Assembly (NCBI GenBank): GCA_018267355.1
Contig: JAFDYP010000149.1
Location: forward strand, 1 to 8,688
Reading direction: 5' to 3'
Length of the DNA: 8,688 nucleotides
From: Bacteroidota bacterium
GTDB lineage: Bacteria; Bacteroidota; Bacteroidia; Chitinophagales; LD1
Below the pieces are notes generated by a model that did no database searches, was not told where the DNA came from, and worked only from the letters and a program-made list of their open reading frames with translations. Shown here piece after piece: positions 1-6,183 of the stretch (positions are counted from its first letter, which is position 1; each line of letters begins with the position of its first letter). The position numbers and the translations under genes are program-made.

Positions 1-232
1 GGCCCTGATAGTCATACGGCGCGATGCCCCTCCCCTCACGATCCACAGCCTCCCACATCGGCATGCTGCATCCTACAAATGACTGCGTATAAATATCAGA
101 ATGCTTCATGATCGTATCATAGCCCTTCATCATGTAGACCGCCGGGTCAAAAATCTTTTGCCCGAAGCAATCAGTCTGGGCATAGCATCCTGCTACACAG
201 GACAGGAGGAGCGCGAGGAGTAGTTGTTTCAT
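1..232 (-). CDS. N-terminal part of an exported, probably TlpA/redoxin-like protein (runs off the window)
   Basis: Reading leftward from the ATG at 232-230 gives 77 residues that remain open at the window edge. It begins MKQLLLALLLSCVAGCYAQT, a short basic N-terminus followed by a Leu-rich core. The end fits either lipidation at Cys16 (VAGC) or signal peptidase I cleavage near YAQ, so an envelope location is likely but the anchor is undecided. Residues 53-77 (VGCSMPMWEAVDREGRGI, then PYDYQG) resemble the first strand and entry to the thioredoxin fold in TlpA/AhpC-type redoxins, which usually start 'VGxxxPxFxxxDxxGxxxxLxDyxGK'. The catalytic CxxC would lie beyond the window, so the family call is inference. 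The start lies against a perfect inverted repeat (232-252). Confidence 0.6.
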   Translation of the reverse strand, partial: MKQLLLALLLSCVAGCYAQTDCFGQKIFDPAVYMMKGYDTIMKHSDIYTQSFVGCSMPMWEAVDREGRGIAPYDYQG

Positions 233-252
233 AGCATCATGTAGTGATGCTA
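232..252. promoter_or_regulatory. Perfect 8-bp inverted repeat at the start codon of the leftmost gene
   Basis: TAGCATCA (232-239) and TGATGCTA (245-252) are exact reverse complements separated by five bases. The left arm includes the first base of the start codon at 232-230. In the minus-strand mRNA it would form a hairpin directly 5' of AUG; on DNA it could be an operator half-site pair. CTAAGGTA at 250-257 reads TACCTTAG on the minus strand, one mismatch from the Bacteroidota -7 box TAnnTTTG, so the repeat may also cover the transcription start. The repeat is seen directly; its function is inferred. Confidence 0.4.
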
Positions 253-283
253 AGGTAAGACATATACAGCGATTTCACCAGCC

Positions 284-478
284 TTAGGCATGATAGTACG
301 CGCGGTCGTCAGTTCCCAGCTTGCGCCTCACTATATCTGCCCACCGCTGTACGGTGCGCACCACACGGCGCATGGGCGTCATCTTTACATTCTCGTAGAT
401 GAAATCTTCATTGCCCAGTTCATCTTTATAATCACTGATGTGGAGGTCTACTTGTTGTTTGGCTTCTCTGGTTAGCAT
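284..478 (-). CDS. Small hypothetical protein, 64 aa
   Basis: I do not recognise this protein. From ATG 478 it is a charged, mostly helical-looking 64-mer starting MLTREAKQQVDLHISDYKDE. It has an acidic centre (ELGNEDFIYE) and a basic second half (MRRVVRTVQRWADIVRRK) ending in DDRAYYHA. There is no signal peptide or membrane segment, so it should be cytoplasmic. A GTG three codons upstream (487) is also possible; an in-frame TAA just before that rules out a longer form. ATG was preferred because no ribosome binding site decides between them. The balanced composition looks more like a real protein than the hydrophobic antisense frame at 290-475. It lies 52 bases from the leftmost gene on the same strand. 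Confidence 0.55.
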   Translation of the reverse strand: MLTREAKQQVDLHISDYKDELGNEDFIYENVKMTPMRRVVRTVQRWADIVRRKLGTDDRAYYHA

Positions 479-736
479 GGCTTTCACGTTTTATTTCGTG
501 ATAGGTAGTTCTAAAACCTTGCCAAAAGAAAAACAGTAAAAACATCGCCTAGGCTTTGGGAAAATCATTGTGCATATCGGGACTATTAATACATTATCAC
601 AGGGTGCACAGAGGGATTCTATCCATAGAGCAAATCAACTGGAGGACACAGAGAAGCATATGCCAACTGCTTTGTGTTCTCAACAGGCTGTTTACGTATC
701 CCTTCGTGTACTCCGTGATGGTTGTATTAGAAGCGG

Positions 737-1396
737 TTATTCCCCCTCCACCTTGCCCGCCGGCCCCAGGTACATATCAAAGTATACCGCTGCGATGCTG
801 CCCAGTGTGGGGGCGATGGCGTAGATCCACCATTTATTCATATGCATAGAGACCAGCGCGGGTCCGAGGCTGCGCGCGGGGTTCATAGAGGCGCCGCTCA
901 CAGGCCCTGCCATGAGCGCCTCCAGGCAGACGATGCTGCTGATAGCAAGACCTGCAAACAAGCCTTGCTCCTTGCTACCAAAAGCCACGCGCATGATCAC
1001 CGCCATCAGCACAAAGGTCAGGATGAACTCCAGCACAAAGCTCTGCACATCACTACCCGCAGGCATGGTACCACCCAGCATCTCATTGGCCGGGAAGAGG
1101 AGCTTCAGCACAGCACTGCCCGCTATCGCTCCCACGCACTGGCTGATGATATAGGGTACCACCTGCGCCCACTCAAACTTTTTTGCGATAGCAAAGCCGA
1201 TAGATACAGCAGGATTGAAATGGGCACCGCTCACCGTGCCCAGCGCGTAGATCATAGACATCACGATCAGGCCCCACACGATGCAGATACCCGTGTGGCC
1301 CACCACACCGTGTGTCTCCTGATTGACTATCACCACGCCGGTGCCGAAGAAGACAATAGCAAACGTGCCAAAGACCTCAGAGATATAATTTCTCAT
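737..1396 (-). CDS. MIP-family (aquaporin/glycerol facilitator) channel with NIP-like selectivity filter
   Basis: A 219-residue integral inner-membrane channel for passive flow of water or small uncharged solutes. Six hydrophobic segments lie near residues 7-25, 35-52, 78-100, 118-137, 146-163 and 188-207. The two half-helix signatures are present: HFNPAVSIGF (NPA at 61-63) and GASMNPARSLGP (NPA at 172-174, conserved Arg175). Aligned by eye with E. coli AqpZ (filter F43/H174/T183/R189), the equivalent residues are Trp41, Ala160, Ala169 and Arg175. That W-A-A-R set resembles plant NIP and bacterial AqpN channels (glycerol, urea, metalloid acids) more than a strict water channel. The phrase SGASMNPARS is also NIP-like. 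Length is normal and both ends look intact. The ATG start gives the expected short cytoplasmic N-terminus. The substrate is inferred. Confidence 0.93.
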   Translation of the reverse strand: MRNYISEVFGTFAIVFFGTGVVIVNQETHGVVGHTGICIVWGLIVMSMIYALGTVSGAHFNPAVSIGFAIAKKFEWAQVVPYIISQCVGAIAGSAVLKLLFPANEMLGGTMPAGSDVQSFVLEFILTFVLMAVIMRVAFGSKEQGLFAGLAISSIVCLEALMAGPVSGASMNPARSLGPALVSMHMNKWWIYAIAPTLGSIAAVYFDMYLGPAGKVEGE

Positions 1397-1411
1397 CTAT
1401 TGGGTTTTGCC

Positions 1412-1440
1412 TAAAGGTAAAATTTCTTTGGGGAAAGAAA
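1412..1440 (-). promoter_or_regulatory. Possible promoter/operator of the MIP channel gene
   Basis: TTTCTTT (1423-1429) and AAAGAAA (1434-1440) form a perfect 7-bp inverted repeat around GGGG. Next to it, TAAAGGTA (1412-1419) reads TACCTTTA on the minus strand, one base from the Bacteroidota -7 consensus TAnnTTTG, 15 bases before the channel's ATG. If that box is used, the inverted repeat sits in the spacer between promoter elements, where an operator could act. No convincing -33 TTTG is seen. The stem has one G:C pair per arm, so it is a poor terminator for the upstream lipoprotein gene. Confidence 0.25.
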
Positions 1441-1458
1441 AGGAGGCCGCAGAGGCTG

Positions 1459-2268
1459 TCAGTGCGCTGCCGCTCCCTCTGCAGCCGGCGGTGCCGCCGT
1501 ATAGACCAGCATCTCCATAGGGCGCTGCTGCAGCAGGTTGTAGTCCTCCATAAAGTCCTCATAGCTCATAGACATATGCCCTGCCACATCACCGGTCAGT
1601 GCGGCCTTGCCCTGAGGTATAAACTCGATATGGTCCATGTGATGCACTACCTGGCCCTGCTCCCGGTAGGCCTGTATAGCACGCCCCTGCCACAGGTAGT
1701 ACGTATCATCTGTGTAGGCCTCCTGCTGCTGGTCATCATCTTCGGTATTGATAGCAAAGGTGCGGCGCTCGTGCAGGTGTACCAGCCGCCCGTGGTCAAA
1801 GCAGAGATCATACTCGTAGCGGCGGTGCTCGTCGGCTGTATTCTCAGCGTGAAAGGTGAGCAGGTGGCCGTCATAGCTATAGGTGGCCGTCATGTATCGG
1901 TGCGATGTATCCAGCACGAGTACACGCGTGATCAGCGCACCGAGCAGCGTGGTGGAGTCTGCCAGCGCCTGTGCCAGCCGGTGGTGAAAGCGCTCATGCG
2001 TCCTCAGTATGATAGCGATAGAGTCTCCCGCACGCGGCACGGGTACAGGGCCCGTGGCCAGCATGATACCCTTGCCGCCGTCAGGCAGGGGGCCCGTCAG
2101 TGCCTCATGCTGCTCCTCCATATCGTTGAGATGTGCCTCCTCTGCTATGGCGTGTACACGGCGCAGGGAGTCTGCCACAGACAGGTGCCTGCGCCCGTGA
2201 GACTGCTGCCCGCAGGAGGATGACAGTACGATGACAGCCAGTAGGATGAGCAGGGGAAGATGCCGCAT
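1459..2268 (-). CDS. Hypothetical lipoprotein, 269 aa
   Basis: The N-terminus MRHLPLLILLAVIVLSSSC is a type II (lipoprotein) signal peptide: a basic start, a Leu/Ile/Val core and a lipobox SSSC with lipidated Cys19. The +2/+3 residues are Gly-Gln, so it is probably attached to an envelope membrane facing the periplasm or the surface. The mature part begins with a charged, helical region (residues 30-60, DSLRRVHAIAEEAH). The middle, near 120-215, reads like alternating beta strands (YMTATYSYDGHLLTFHAE, RYEYDLCFDHGRLVHLHE, YYLWQGRAIQAYREQGQ), as in small beta-rich lipoproteins. It ends in an Ala/Pro/Glu-rich tail. I recognise no named family or catalytic motif. The ATG is the only start that keeps the signal peptide intact. 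It lies 62 bases upstream of the channel gene on the same strand, so co-transcription is possible. Confidence 0.82.
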   Translation of the reverse strand: MRHLPLLILLAVIVLSSSCGQQSHGRRHLSVADSLRRVHAIAEEAHLNDMEEQHEALTGPLPDGGKGIMLATGPVPVPRAGDSIAIILRTHERFHHRLAQALADSTTLLGALITRVLVLDTSHRYMTATYSYDGHLLTFHAENTADEHRRYEYDLCFDHGRLVHLHERRTFAINTEDDDQQQEAYTDDTYYLWQGRAIQAYREQGQVVHHMDHIEFIPQGKAALTGDVAGHMSMSYEDFMEDYNLLQQRPMEMLVYTAAPPAAEGAAAH

Positions 2269-2456
2269 GAGTCAGGATATACCTGCAAATATGAAAAATC
2301 TGCGCAATGTTATGAAAATGTGCATCCCACATGACTACGCCGGGTATAGCACAATGATAAAAGTCCGCCGTTCATCCATCTTGTGGAAACTTAGTATAGA
2401 CAGCCATTGATATTTCACTACATTTATAGCATTACTAAAACAACCAAACTATACGC

Positions 2457-3899
2457 ATGAAGAAACTTTTGCTCTCTATCGTAGCGGGTGTGATCATGGC
2501 AGCAGGCGCGCAGGCCCAGCACTGTGCCGCCGCCAGCAATAGTGTGACACCTCCCACCTATTCCCAGCCGGGCCTCTACCCTTCTGCAGACAGCCTCCCT
2601 TGTACTGTACTAGGTGTACCGGTATCTGACACTTTCTATTTCCAGAACTTTTCCACCTACAGCGTAGCTACCGTGACCAGTGTGAAGATCGACTCTATCA
2701 CAAACCTGCCCCCAGGCCTCTGCTGGACCAGCAGCTCGGCTACCAATACCTTTGCAGGTGGTGCATCCGGCGCTATCGTAGTATCAGGTACTCCTACCGG
2801 CCCTGTAGGCCAGTACAAGCTGCACATCATAGTAGATGTCAATACAAATCTCGGCAGCCTGACCAATAGAGACGCAGAGACATTCAATTTGCGCTACTGG
2901 ATACGTACCAGGTGCTCATCTGCTACATGCACAGCACTTGATACGACTGCTCCATATCCTGCATTTGAGGCATACACTGCCTGCGCAGGCCCTCCTACCG
3001 CAGCTATCTCGCCAGCAGGCCCTGTCACTATCTGCGCCGGTGCCTCTCAGACCCTGACGGCATCATCTGGCACAGGCTACACCTACAAGTGGTCTACAGG
3101 TGCTACTACCCAGGCTATCACTGTCAGCTCAAACGGCTCATATGTAGTGACTGTATATAATGCTGCACTGGATAGCGCAGTATCCTCTCCTGTAGCGGTG
3201 AATGTGGCTGCCCTGCCTACAGTGACCCTCAATACTGCAGGCCCGGACAGCATCTGCCCTACGGGCGATACTGCTACGATCGCTGCCACAGCTACAGGCG
3301 TATCATACCTCTGGAGCAATGCCGCTACTACCGCCAGCATCCGTGTGGTACAGGCCGGCAGCTATACAGTGACCGTGACCGATGGCAACCAGTGTACTGC
3401 TACTGCAGGCCCTGTGACGGTGGCCTTCAGGCCGGTGCCTACCGCTACCATCACCCGTAGCGGCTACACTCTGACCGCAGGCGCTGCCAGCAGCTACCAG
3501 TGGTACCAGGATGGCAACCTGATAGCAGGTGCTACCTCGCAGACATATGACGTGACCATCAATGGCAACTATACCGTAGTAGTGACCAATGCAGGCGGCT
3601 GCTCAGCTACCTCTGCGGCTACCTCGGTAGTGAATGTAGGCATACATGATATCAGCGGCACTGAGTCTCTGGGTGTATATCCTAACCCTACCACCGGTAC
3701 ATTCACCCTCGTGACCAGCGGCCGCACCGGCGATAAGTATGAGATCTATGACATCCTGGGCCGTCCGGTGCAGCATGGCACTATCTCTGCAGACCGCCAG
3801 CACATAGACCTCGGCACGCAGGAGTCAGGCATCTACACCGTCATGGTGAGCAACGGCTCTCAGCGCGAGGCCATCCGCTTCACCGTGGTGTCAAAGTAA
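2457..3899 (+). CDS. Secreted T9SS cargo protein with Ig-like modules and type A C-terminal sorting domain
   Basis: A 480-residue exported protein. Residues 1-20 are a signal peptide ending AQA before Gln21. The mature N-terminal region (21-178) contains six Cys (23, 49, 89, 153, 158, 176). Its LPPGLCW/SGTPTGPVGQYKLHI elements (85-125) are like those of putative Ig (He_PIG-type) folds. Three related Ig/PKD-like modules follow near 181-250, 255-325 and 328-395, each with a Y/W-x-W strand (YTYKWS, SYLWS, SYQWY) and a SYxVTV-type closing strand. The C-terminus (about 405-480) is a T9SS type A sorting domain: VYPNPTTGTFTL, YEIYDILGRPVQ, GIYTVMV and a final REAIRFTVVSK. Such domains route proteins across the outer membrane and are usually removed as the cargo is anchored or released. 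No enzymatic domain is seen, so an adhesive or structural role is likely. It is monocistronic, with a strong terminator 23 bases after the stop. Confidence 0.93.
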   Translation: MKKLLLSIVAGVIMAAGAQAQHCAAASNSVTPPTYSQPGLYPSADSLPCTVLGVPVSDTFYFQNFSTYSVATVTSVKIDSITNLPPGLCWTSSSATNTFAGGASGAIVVSGTPTGPVGQYKLHIIVDVNTNLGSLTNRDAETFNLRYWIRTRCSSATCTALDTTAPYPAFEAYTACAGPPTAAISPAGPVTICAGASQTLTASSGTGYTYKWSTGATTQAITVSSNGSYVVTVYNAALDSAVSSPVAVNVAALPTVTLNTAGPDSICPTGDTATIAATATGVSYLWSNAATTASIRVVQAGSYTVTVTDGNQCTATAGPVTVAFRPVPTATITRSGYTLTAGAASSYQWYQDGNLIAGATSQTYDVTINGNYTVVVTNAGGCSATSAATSVVNVGIHDISGTESLGVYPNPTTGTFTLVTSGRTGDKYEIYDILGRPVQHGTISADRQHIDLGTQESGIYTVMVSNGSQREAIRFTVVSK

Positions 3900-3921
3900 T
3901 AACCAACCCAATCCTAAACCT

Positions 3922-3960
3922 AAGCCCTGTACCTCACCTGGTACGGGGCTTTTCTTTTTG
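3922..3960 (+). terminator. Rho-independent terminator of the T9SS cargo gene
   Basis: AAGCCCTGTACC (3922-3933) pairs with GGTACGGGGCTT (3940-3951), 12 bp with one G:U, around the loop TCACCT. The T-rich run TTCTTTTTG follows. This is a textbook intrinsic terminator 23 bases after the stop codon of the 480-residue protein. Confidence 0.9.
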
Positions 3961-3990
3961 TATAAAAGCCTGATAAAGAAATAGCCACTC

Positions 3991-4078
3991 AGTCGGAAAA
4001 CTTGATGGCTCCAACGGTCAGATATATACTCTATAGTCGGAAAACTTATGCGCCGATGGTGAATGCACGGTCCTGTAT
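3991..4078. repeat. Diverged tandem repeat, about 44 bp x 2, marked by an exact 13-mer
   Basis: AGTCGGAAAACTT occurs exactly at 3991-4003 and 4035-4047, 44 bases apart. In each copy it is followed in the same order by GATGG (4004, 4055) and ACGGTC (4014, 4067), and then TAT, with small spacing changes. This looks like an old tandem duplication of a 44-50 bp unit. It lies between the cargo gene's terminator and the 3' end of the convergent TonB-domain gene, so no promoter role is obvious. No third copy was seen in the window. Confidence 0.5.
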
Positions 4079-4096
4079 CGTGACTTTCGCAGTGCT

Positions 4097-4841
4097 TCAC
4101 CGGAGGCAAATGAAGATCGGCACCTGCATTCTCACTCTTATCACAGTATCTACTATTTTGCCCGGGCGAAACCGCATCGCCAATACTCGTGCCATGATAT
4201 CAGAATAGCGCTCCAACTCCCGCGGCTGCACCTGTATATCAGATACGCTGCCATCTTTCTCCACCACAAAGCTGACCCGCACCTTCCCCCCTGATCACAT
4301 CTGCAGCGCTGTCACTATAGCTCACTTGTTGCAGTGATGACATGAAAGCATCTTCACCACCTATGTATTCCGGCATGACATCAGCCCATCCATACACATC
4401 ATTGAGCGTAGCGAAAAAATGATAGGGGTACCCCACGATATTCACCACCTTCAGGCGCGGCCCGAATCGCAGGTCTCCACTAGTAATCTCAGAAGACGTA
4501 TCTACAGCGCGGATATACCACTGCGCGGTGGCCTCCATACCCGGCATCGTGCAGTCTACCCACACCGTATCTCCGTAGTAGTGCCGGGCATTCAGTGTGA
4601 CTACATGTACACCTACGGGCAGTAGCAGCGTGATGAGGGTATCAGATGTATTCATAGGTCTCTCATCCAGCAGCACCTGGCATGCCTTGTCTGTATGTAG
4701 CACGAGACGAAAACGCTCACCATTGTACTGGTCAGTATGTGCCTGAGGGTGCGGTGGCCCTACACTCATACGTGACGGCTCACCGGCCCAGAGCTGCAGG
4801 CACTGCATCAGTAAGAATAAAAGCACCGAAGTATATTTCAC
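4097..4841 (-). pseudogene. Periplasmic TonB C-terminal-domain protein, frameshifted at a G6 tract
   Basis: Two overlapping minus-strand frames make one protein. The upstream frame (4841 to 4239) starts at GTG with a signal peptide (MKYTSVLLFLLMQCLQLWA). After a beta-rich region it enters a TonB C-terminal domain at MPEYIGGEDAFMSSLQQ (residues 156-172) and SDSAADVIRG (176-185), then runs into 15 unrelated residues and a stop. The rest of the domain (VRVSFVVEKDGSVSDIQV, then FRPGKIVDTVIRVRMQVPI) is in another frame at 4282-4097. A run of six G on the coding strand (C's at 4286-4291) lies at the break. With five G the text reads DVIRGKVRVSFVVEKDG, an uninterrupted domain in a protein of 247 residues. 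There is no N-terminal membrane anchor or Pro-rich spacer, so this is the signal-peptide type of TonB-domain protein common in Bacteroidota, not a classical TonB. GTG is the only plausible start: a TGA lies upstream in frame with no ATG between. Sequencing error, pseudogene or phase-variable tract cannot be told apart here. Confidence 0.85.
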
Positions 4842-4894
4842 TACAGATACGAGTAGAATGTAAATTAATCCATTTCACTTGAAGCTGGAAACCC

Positions 4895-4924
4895 CAAATG
4901 CAATCGTGACAAGCAAGTGACAAA
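4895..4924 (-). promoter_or_regulatory. Candidate Bacteroidota promoter for the TonB-domain gene
   Basis: On the minus strand, TTTG (complement of 4921-4924) is followed after 18 bases by TGCATTTG (complement of 4895-4902), one mismatch from the -7 consensus TAnnTTTG. The spacing suits the Bacteroidota primary sigma factor. Transcription would start near 4888 and give a leader of about 45 bases before the GTG at 4841. This is a motif match by eye only. Confidence 0.35.
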
Positions 4925-5012
4925 ACGGGCAACTATCCGATTTTGGAAAAGACCGGGCCAAAAAACGCAATCCTACATCATAGCAATCACACCAATCAAA
5001 AAAATCATAGTC

Positions 5013-5537
5013 TTACTTGCCCAGATTCTTCAGCGTAGCCTTGTGGTGGTGGCCTACGTGATAGATGGTAAAGTGCAGCATCTCGCGCAGAGTGATCTTG
5101 CCCAGCAGTGGATGTGGCAGAACGATGGAGTCCAGCTTTTCCTCATCCATCTTCTCCACTTTTTTAGCTAGTTTCTCTACGGTGTCTGTCAGCTTGATGA
5201 TCTGGCGGTTGCGGCTGCTCACACTCACGGGCTTGGGGCGATAGCGGCCTACGGCCTGGCCGCCGGCAGAGAGGCGCTCCTTATATTTAGCCACTACCTC
5301 CTCATAGCTGTGCGAGGGTGCTTTGGCCCGGCCAAAGAGCAGCCGCGGCACAAAACCCGGCAGCTGCATGGCGGTACGCAGCGGCACTACTGAGCGGTAG
5401 ATATGGTCCAGCTGATGGCCGGCAGTCCATTTGCCATCGGCTGCGCGCACGAAATCCTCGTCCGTCTGCGATGACAGCATTACTGCAAATCGCTTGTGAT
5501 CTTCTCTCAGTCGGGTGGCTATCTCGGATCGGGTCAT
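5013..5537 (-). CDS. DinB-like (DinB/YfiT superfamily) putative metal-dependent protein
   Basis: A 174-residue cytoplasmic protein without a signal peptide, of normal length for the DinB-like four-helix bundle. The first helix (1-20) carries the polar pattern SEIATRLREDHKRFAVML. The family hallmark KWTAGHQLDHIYRSV (36-50) supplies His45, with a neighbouring His41. The C-terminal helix FTIYHVGHHHKATLKNL (156-172) carries an H-x3-H pair (His160/His164). These three histidines match the metal-binding triad of the superfamily. Known members include bacillithiol/mycothiol-dependent thiol transferases and isomerases, but many have unknown reactions, so no substrate is proposed. Residues 100-135 are Lys/Glu-rich and probably helical. 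It starts at ATG 5537 without a Shine-Dalgarno sequence and is 171 bases upstream of the TonB-domain gene on the same strand, probably a separate unit. Confidence 0.85.
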   Translation of the reverse strand: MTRSEIATRLREDHKRFAVMLSSQTDEDFVRAADGKWTAGHQLDHIYRSVVPLRTAMQLPGFVPRLLFGRAKAPSHSYEEVVAKYKERLSAGGQAVGRYRPKPVSVSSRNRQIIKLTDTVEKLAKKVEKMDEEKLDSIVLPHPLLGKITLREMLHFTIYHVGHHHKATLKNLGK

Positions 5538-5711
5538 TCCGGGAGGTTCTTTGGGTTTAGTTTGGGCTAGTCAAGATACGATAAAACCCCGCAAAACCAA
5601 ATAAACCACTCAATCCGCATCACTTATTCATATGTGGCACCACTATATGTTGCCGTAAAGAACAAAGCCTCCCCTGTAAAAGAATATGCAGGATAGGGAA
5701 CATTTAAAAAT

Positions 5712-5743
5712 GTGATACGTATCACTAGTGATCGCGGCCGATC
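5712..5743. promoter_or_regulatory. Cluster of overlapping palindromes, possible operator
   Basis: GTGATACGTATCAC (5712-5725) is a perfect 14-bp palindrome. It overlaps a perfect 12-bp palindrome ATCACTAGTGAT (5721-5732), and GATCG-CGGC-CGATC (5730-5743) follows with 5-bp arms. The half-site GTGAT/ATCAC therefore occurs three times in alternating orientation in 21 bases. It is preceded by TTTAAAAA and lies about 100 bases before the ATG of the DUF4926-like gene and about 190 bases from the divergent DinB-like start. The symmetry is seen directly; binding of a dimeric regulator is inferred. Confidence 0.4.
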
Positions 5744-5827
5744 CCTGCCCCAAAAAAGCTAACCGGCAGCTCCGCGAGGTACTCTACCCGGACCCACCAC
5801 GGCAGAGAACCAAACACCAGCATATAT

Positions 5828-6058
5828 ATGATAGAAGAAGAAGACATCATCATCACTACCACGGACATCAGCCCGCTCATACCTGAGGGCACGCGCGGGC
5901 AGGTACACCAGGTGTACGTCACGCATCCGAGGTCATACCTCATAGAGTTTCTGGATGAGGAGGATACCCCCATAGACACGCTGGAGGTATCAGAGGCATA
6001 CATAGAGCTGGCCACCAAGGCCGGTAGTCTGGCCCTCCACATAGGCCGTCGCGCGTAA
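5828..6058 (+). CDS. DUF4926-like small protein, 76 aa
   Basis: A small acidic, cytoplasmic-looking protein. MIEEEDIIITTTDISPLIPE followed by GTRGQVHQVYVTHPRSYLIE, FLDEEDTPIDTLEVSEAYIE fits the DUF4926 layout: a short beta strand, an 'xGxxGxVxxVy' turn (G21-V29), then 'xYxVEFxDxxGxxxxxLxL'. This compact beta-barrel domain has no established function and often occurs as a stand-alone short gene. The ATG at 5828 was chosen because it gives the expected family start and no upstream in-frame ATG exists. Its stop codon directly abuts a terminator stem. The GC-rich 100 bases before it (5728-5827) read like coding sequence in another frame but carry no recognisable domain. Assignment is by pattern only. 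Confidence 0.75.
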   Translation: MIEEEDIIITTTDISPLIPEGTRGQVHQVYVTHPRSYLIEFLDEEDTPIDTLEVSEAYIELATKAGSLALHIGRRA

Positions 6059-6102
6059 AATAATGAAGCCCCGTCTCAGCACTGAGACGGGGCTTCATTA
6101 TT
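6059..6102. terminator. Perfect 21-bp inverted repeat, bidirectional terminator
   Basis: Bases 6059-6079 and 6082-6102 are exact reverse complements with two central bases (realistically a four-base GCAC loop). The core GAAGCCCCGTCTCA is GC-rich. The outer arms AATAAT/ATTATT give an A/T-rich tail in both directions. It begins at the base after the stop of the DUF4926-like gene and faces the convergent 406-residue gene, so it can terminate both. Confidence 0.88.
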
Positions 6103-6123
6103 ACCACTCAGACGGGTATCCAA

Positions 6124-6155
6124 TAAAAGAGCAAGCACTCTGCAGCGCTTGCTCT
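6124..6155 (-). terminator. Intrinsic terminator of the 406-residue gene (minus strand)
   Basis: AGAGCAAGC (6128-6136) pairs with GCTTGCTCT (6147-6155) around a ten-base loop. On the minus strand the hairpin is followed by TTTTATTG (complement of 6121-6128), a proper U-rich tail. It lies about 30 bases downstream of the minus-strand stop at 6184. Confidence 0.75.
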
Positions 6156-6183
6156 CGGGATCAGCATTTTTCTTTTCTACAGA

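Noticed and set aside
488..736. Possible gene or RNA in the gap after the MIP channel gene
   Set aside because: Only short frames with no motif, and an isolated GCCTAGGC palindrome (547-554), are present. No terminator or RNA fold was convincing.
842..1414. 190-codon plus-strand frame
   Set aside because: It is antisense to the MIP channel, whose NPA motifs and membrane segments are unambiguous. The product is His/Arg/Ala-rich with no domain.
1462..2223. 253-codon plus-strand frame
   Set aside because: It is antisense to the lipoprotein gene, which has a clear signal peptide and lipobox. The antisense product shows no recognisable domain.
2419..2426. TACATTTA as a -7 box for the 480-residue T9SS cargo gene
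   Set aside because: One base off TAnnTTTG, with no TTTG at the right distance upstream; too weak to annotate.
5721..5743. ATCACTAGTGATCGCGGCCG looks like a cloning-vector polylinker
   Set aside because: The NotI-like site is incomplete (GCGGCCGA), vector flanks are absent, and both sides are ordinary sequence continuous with neighbouring genes.
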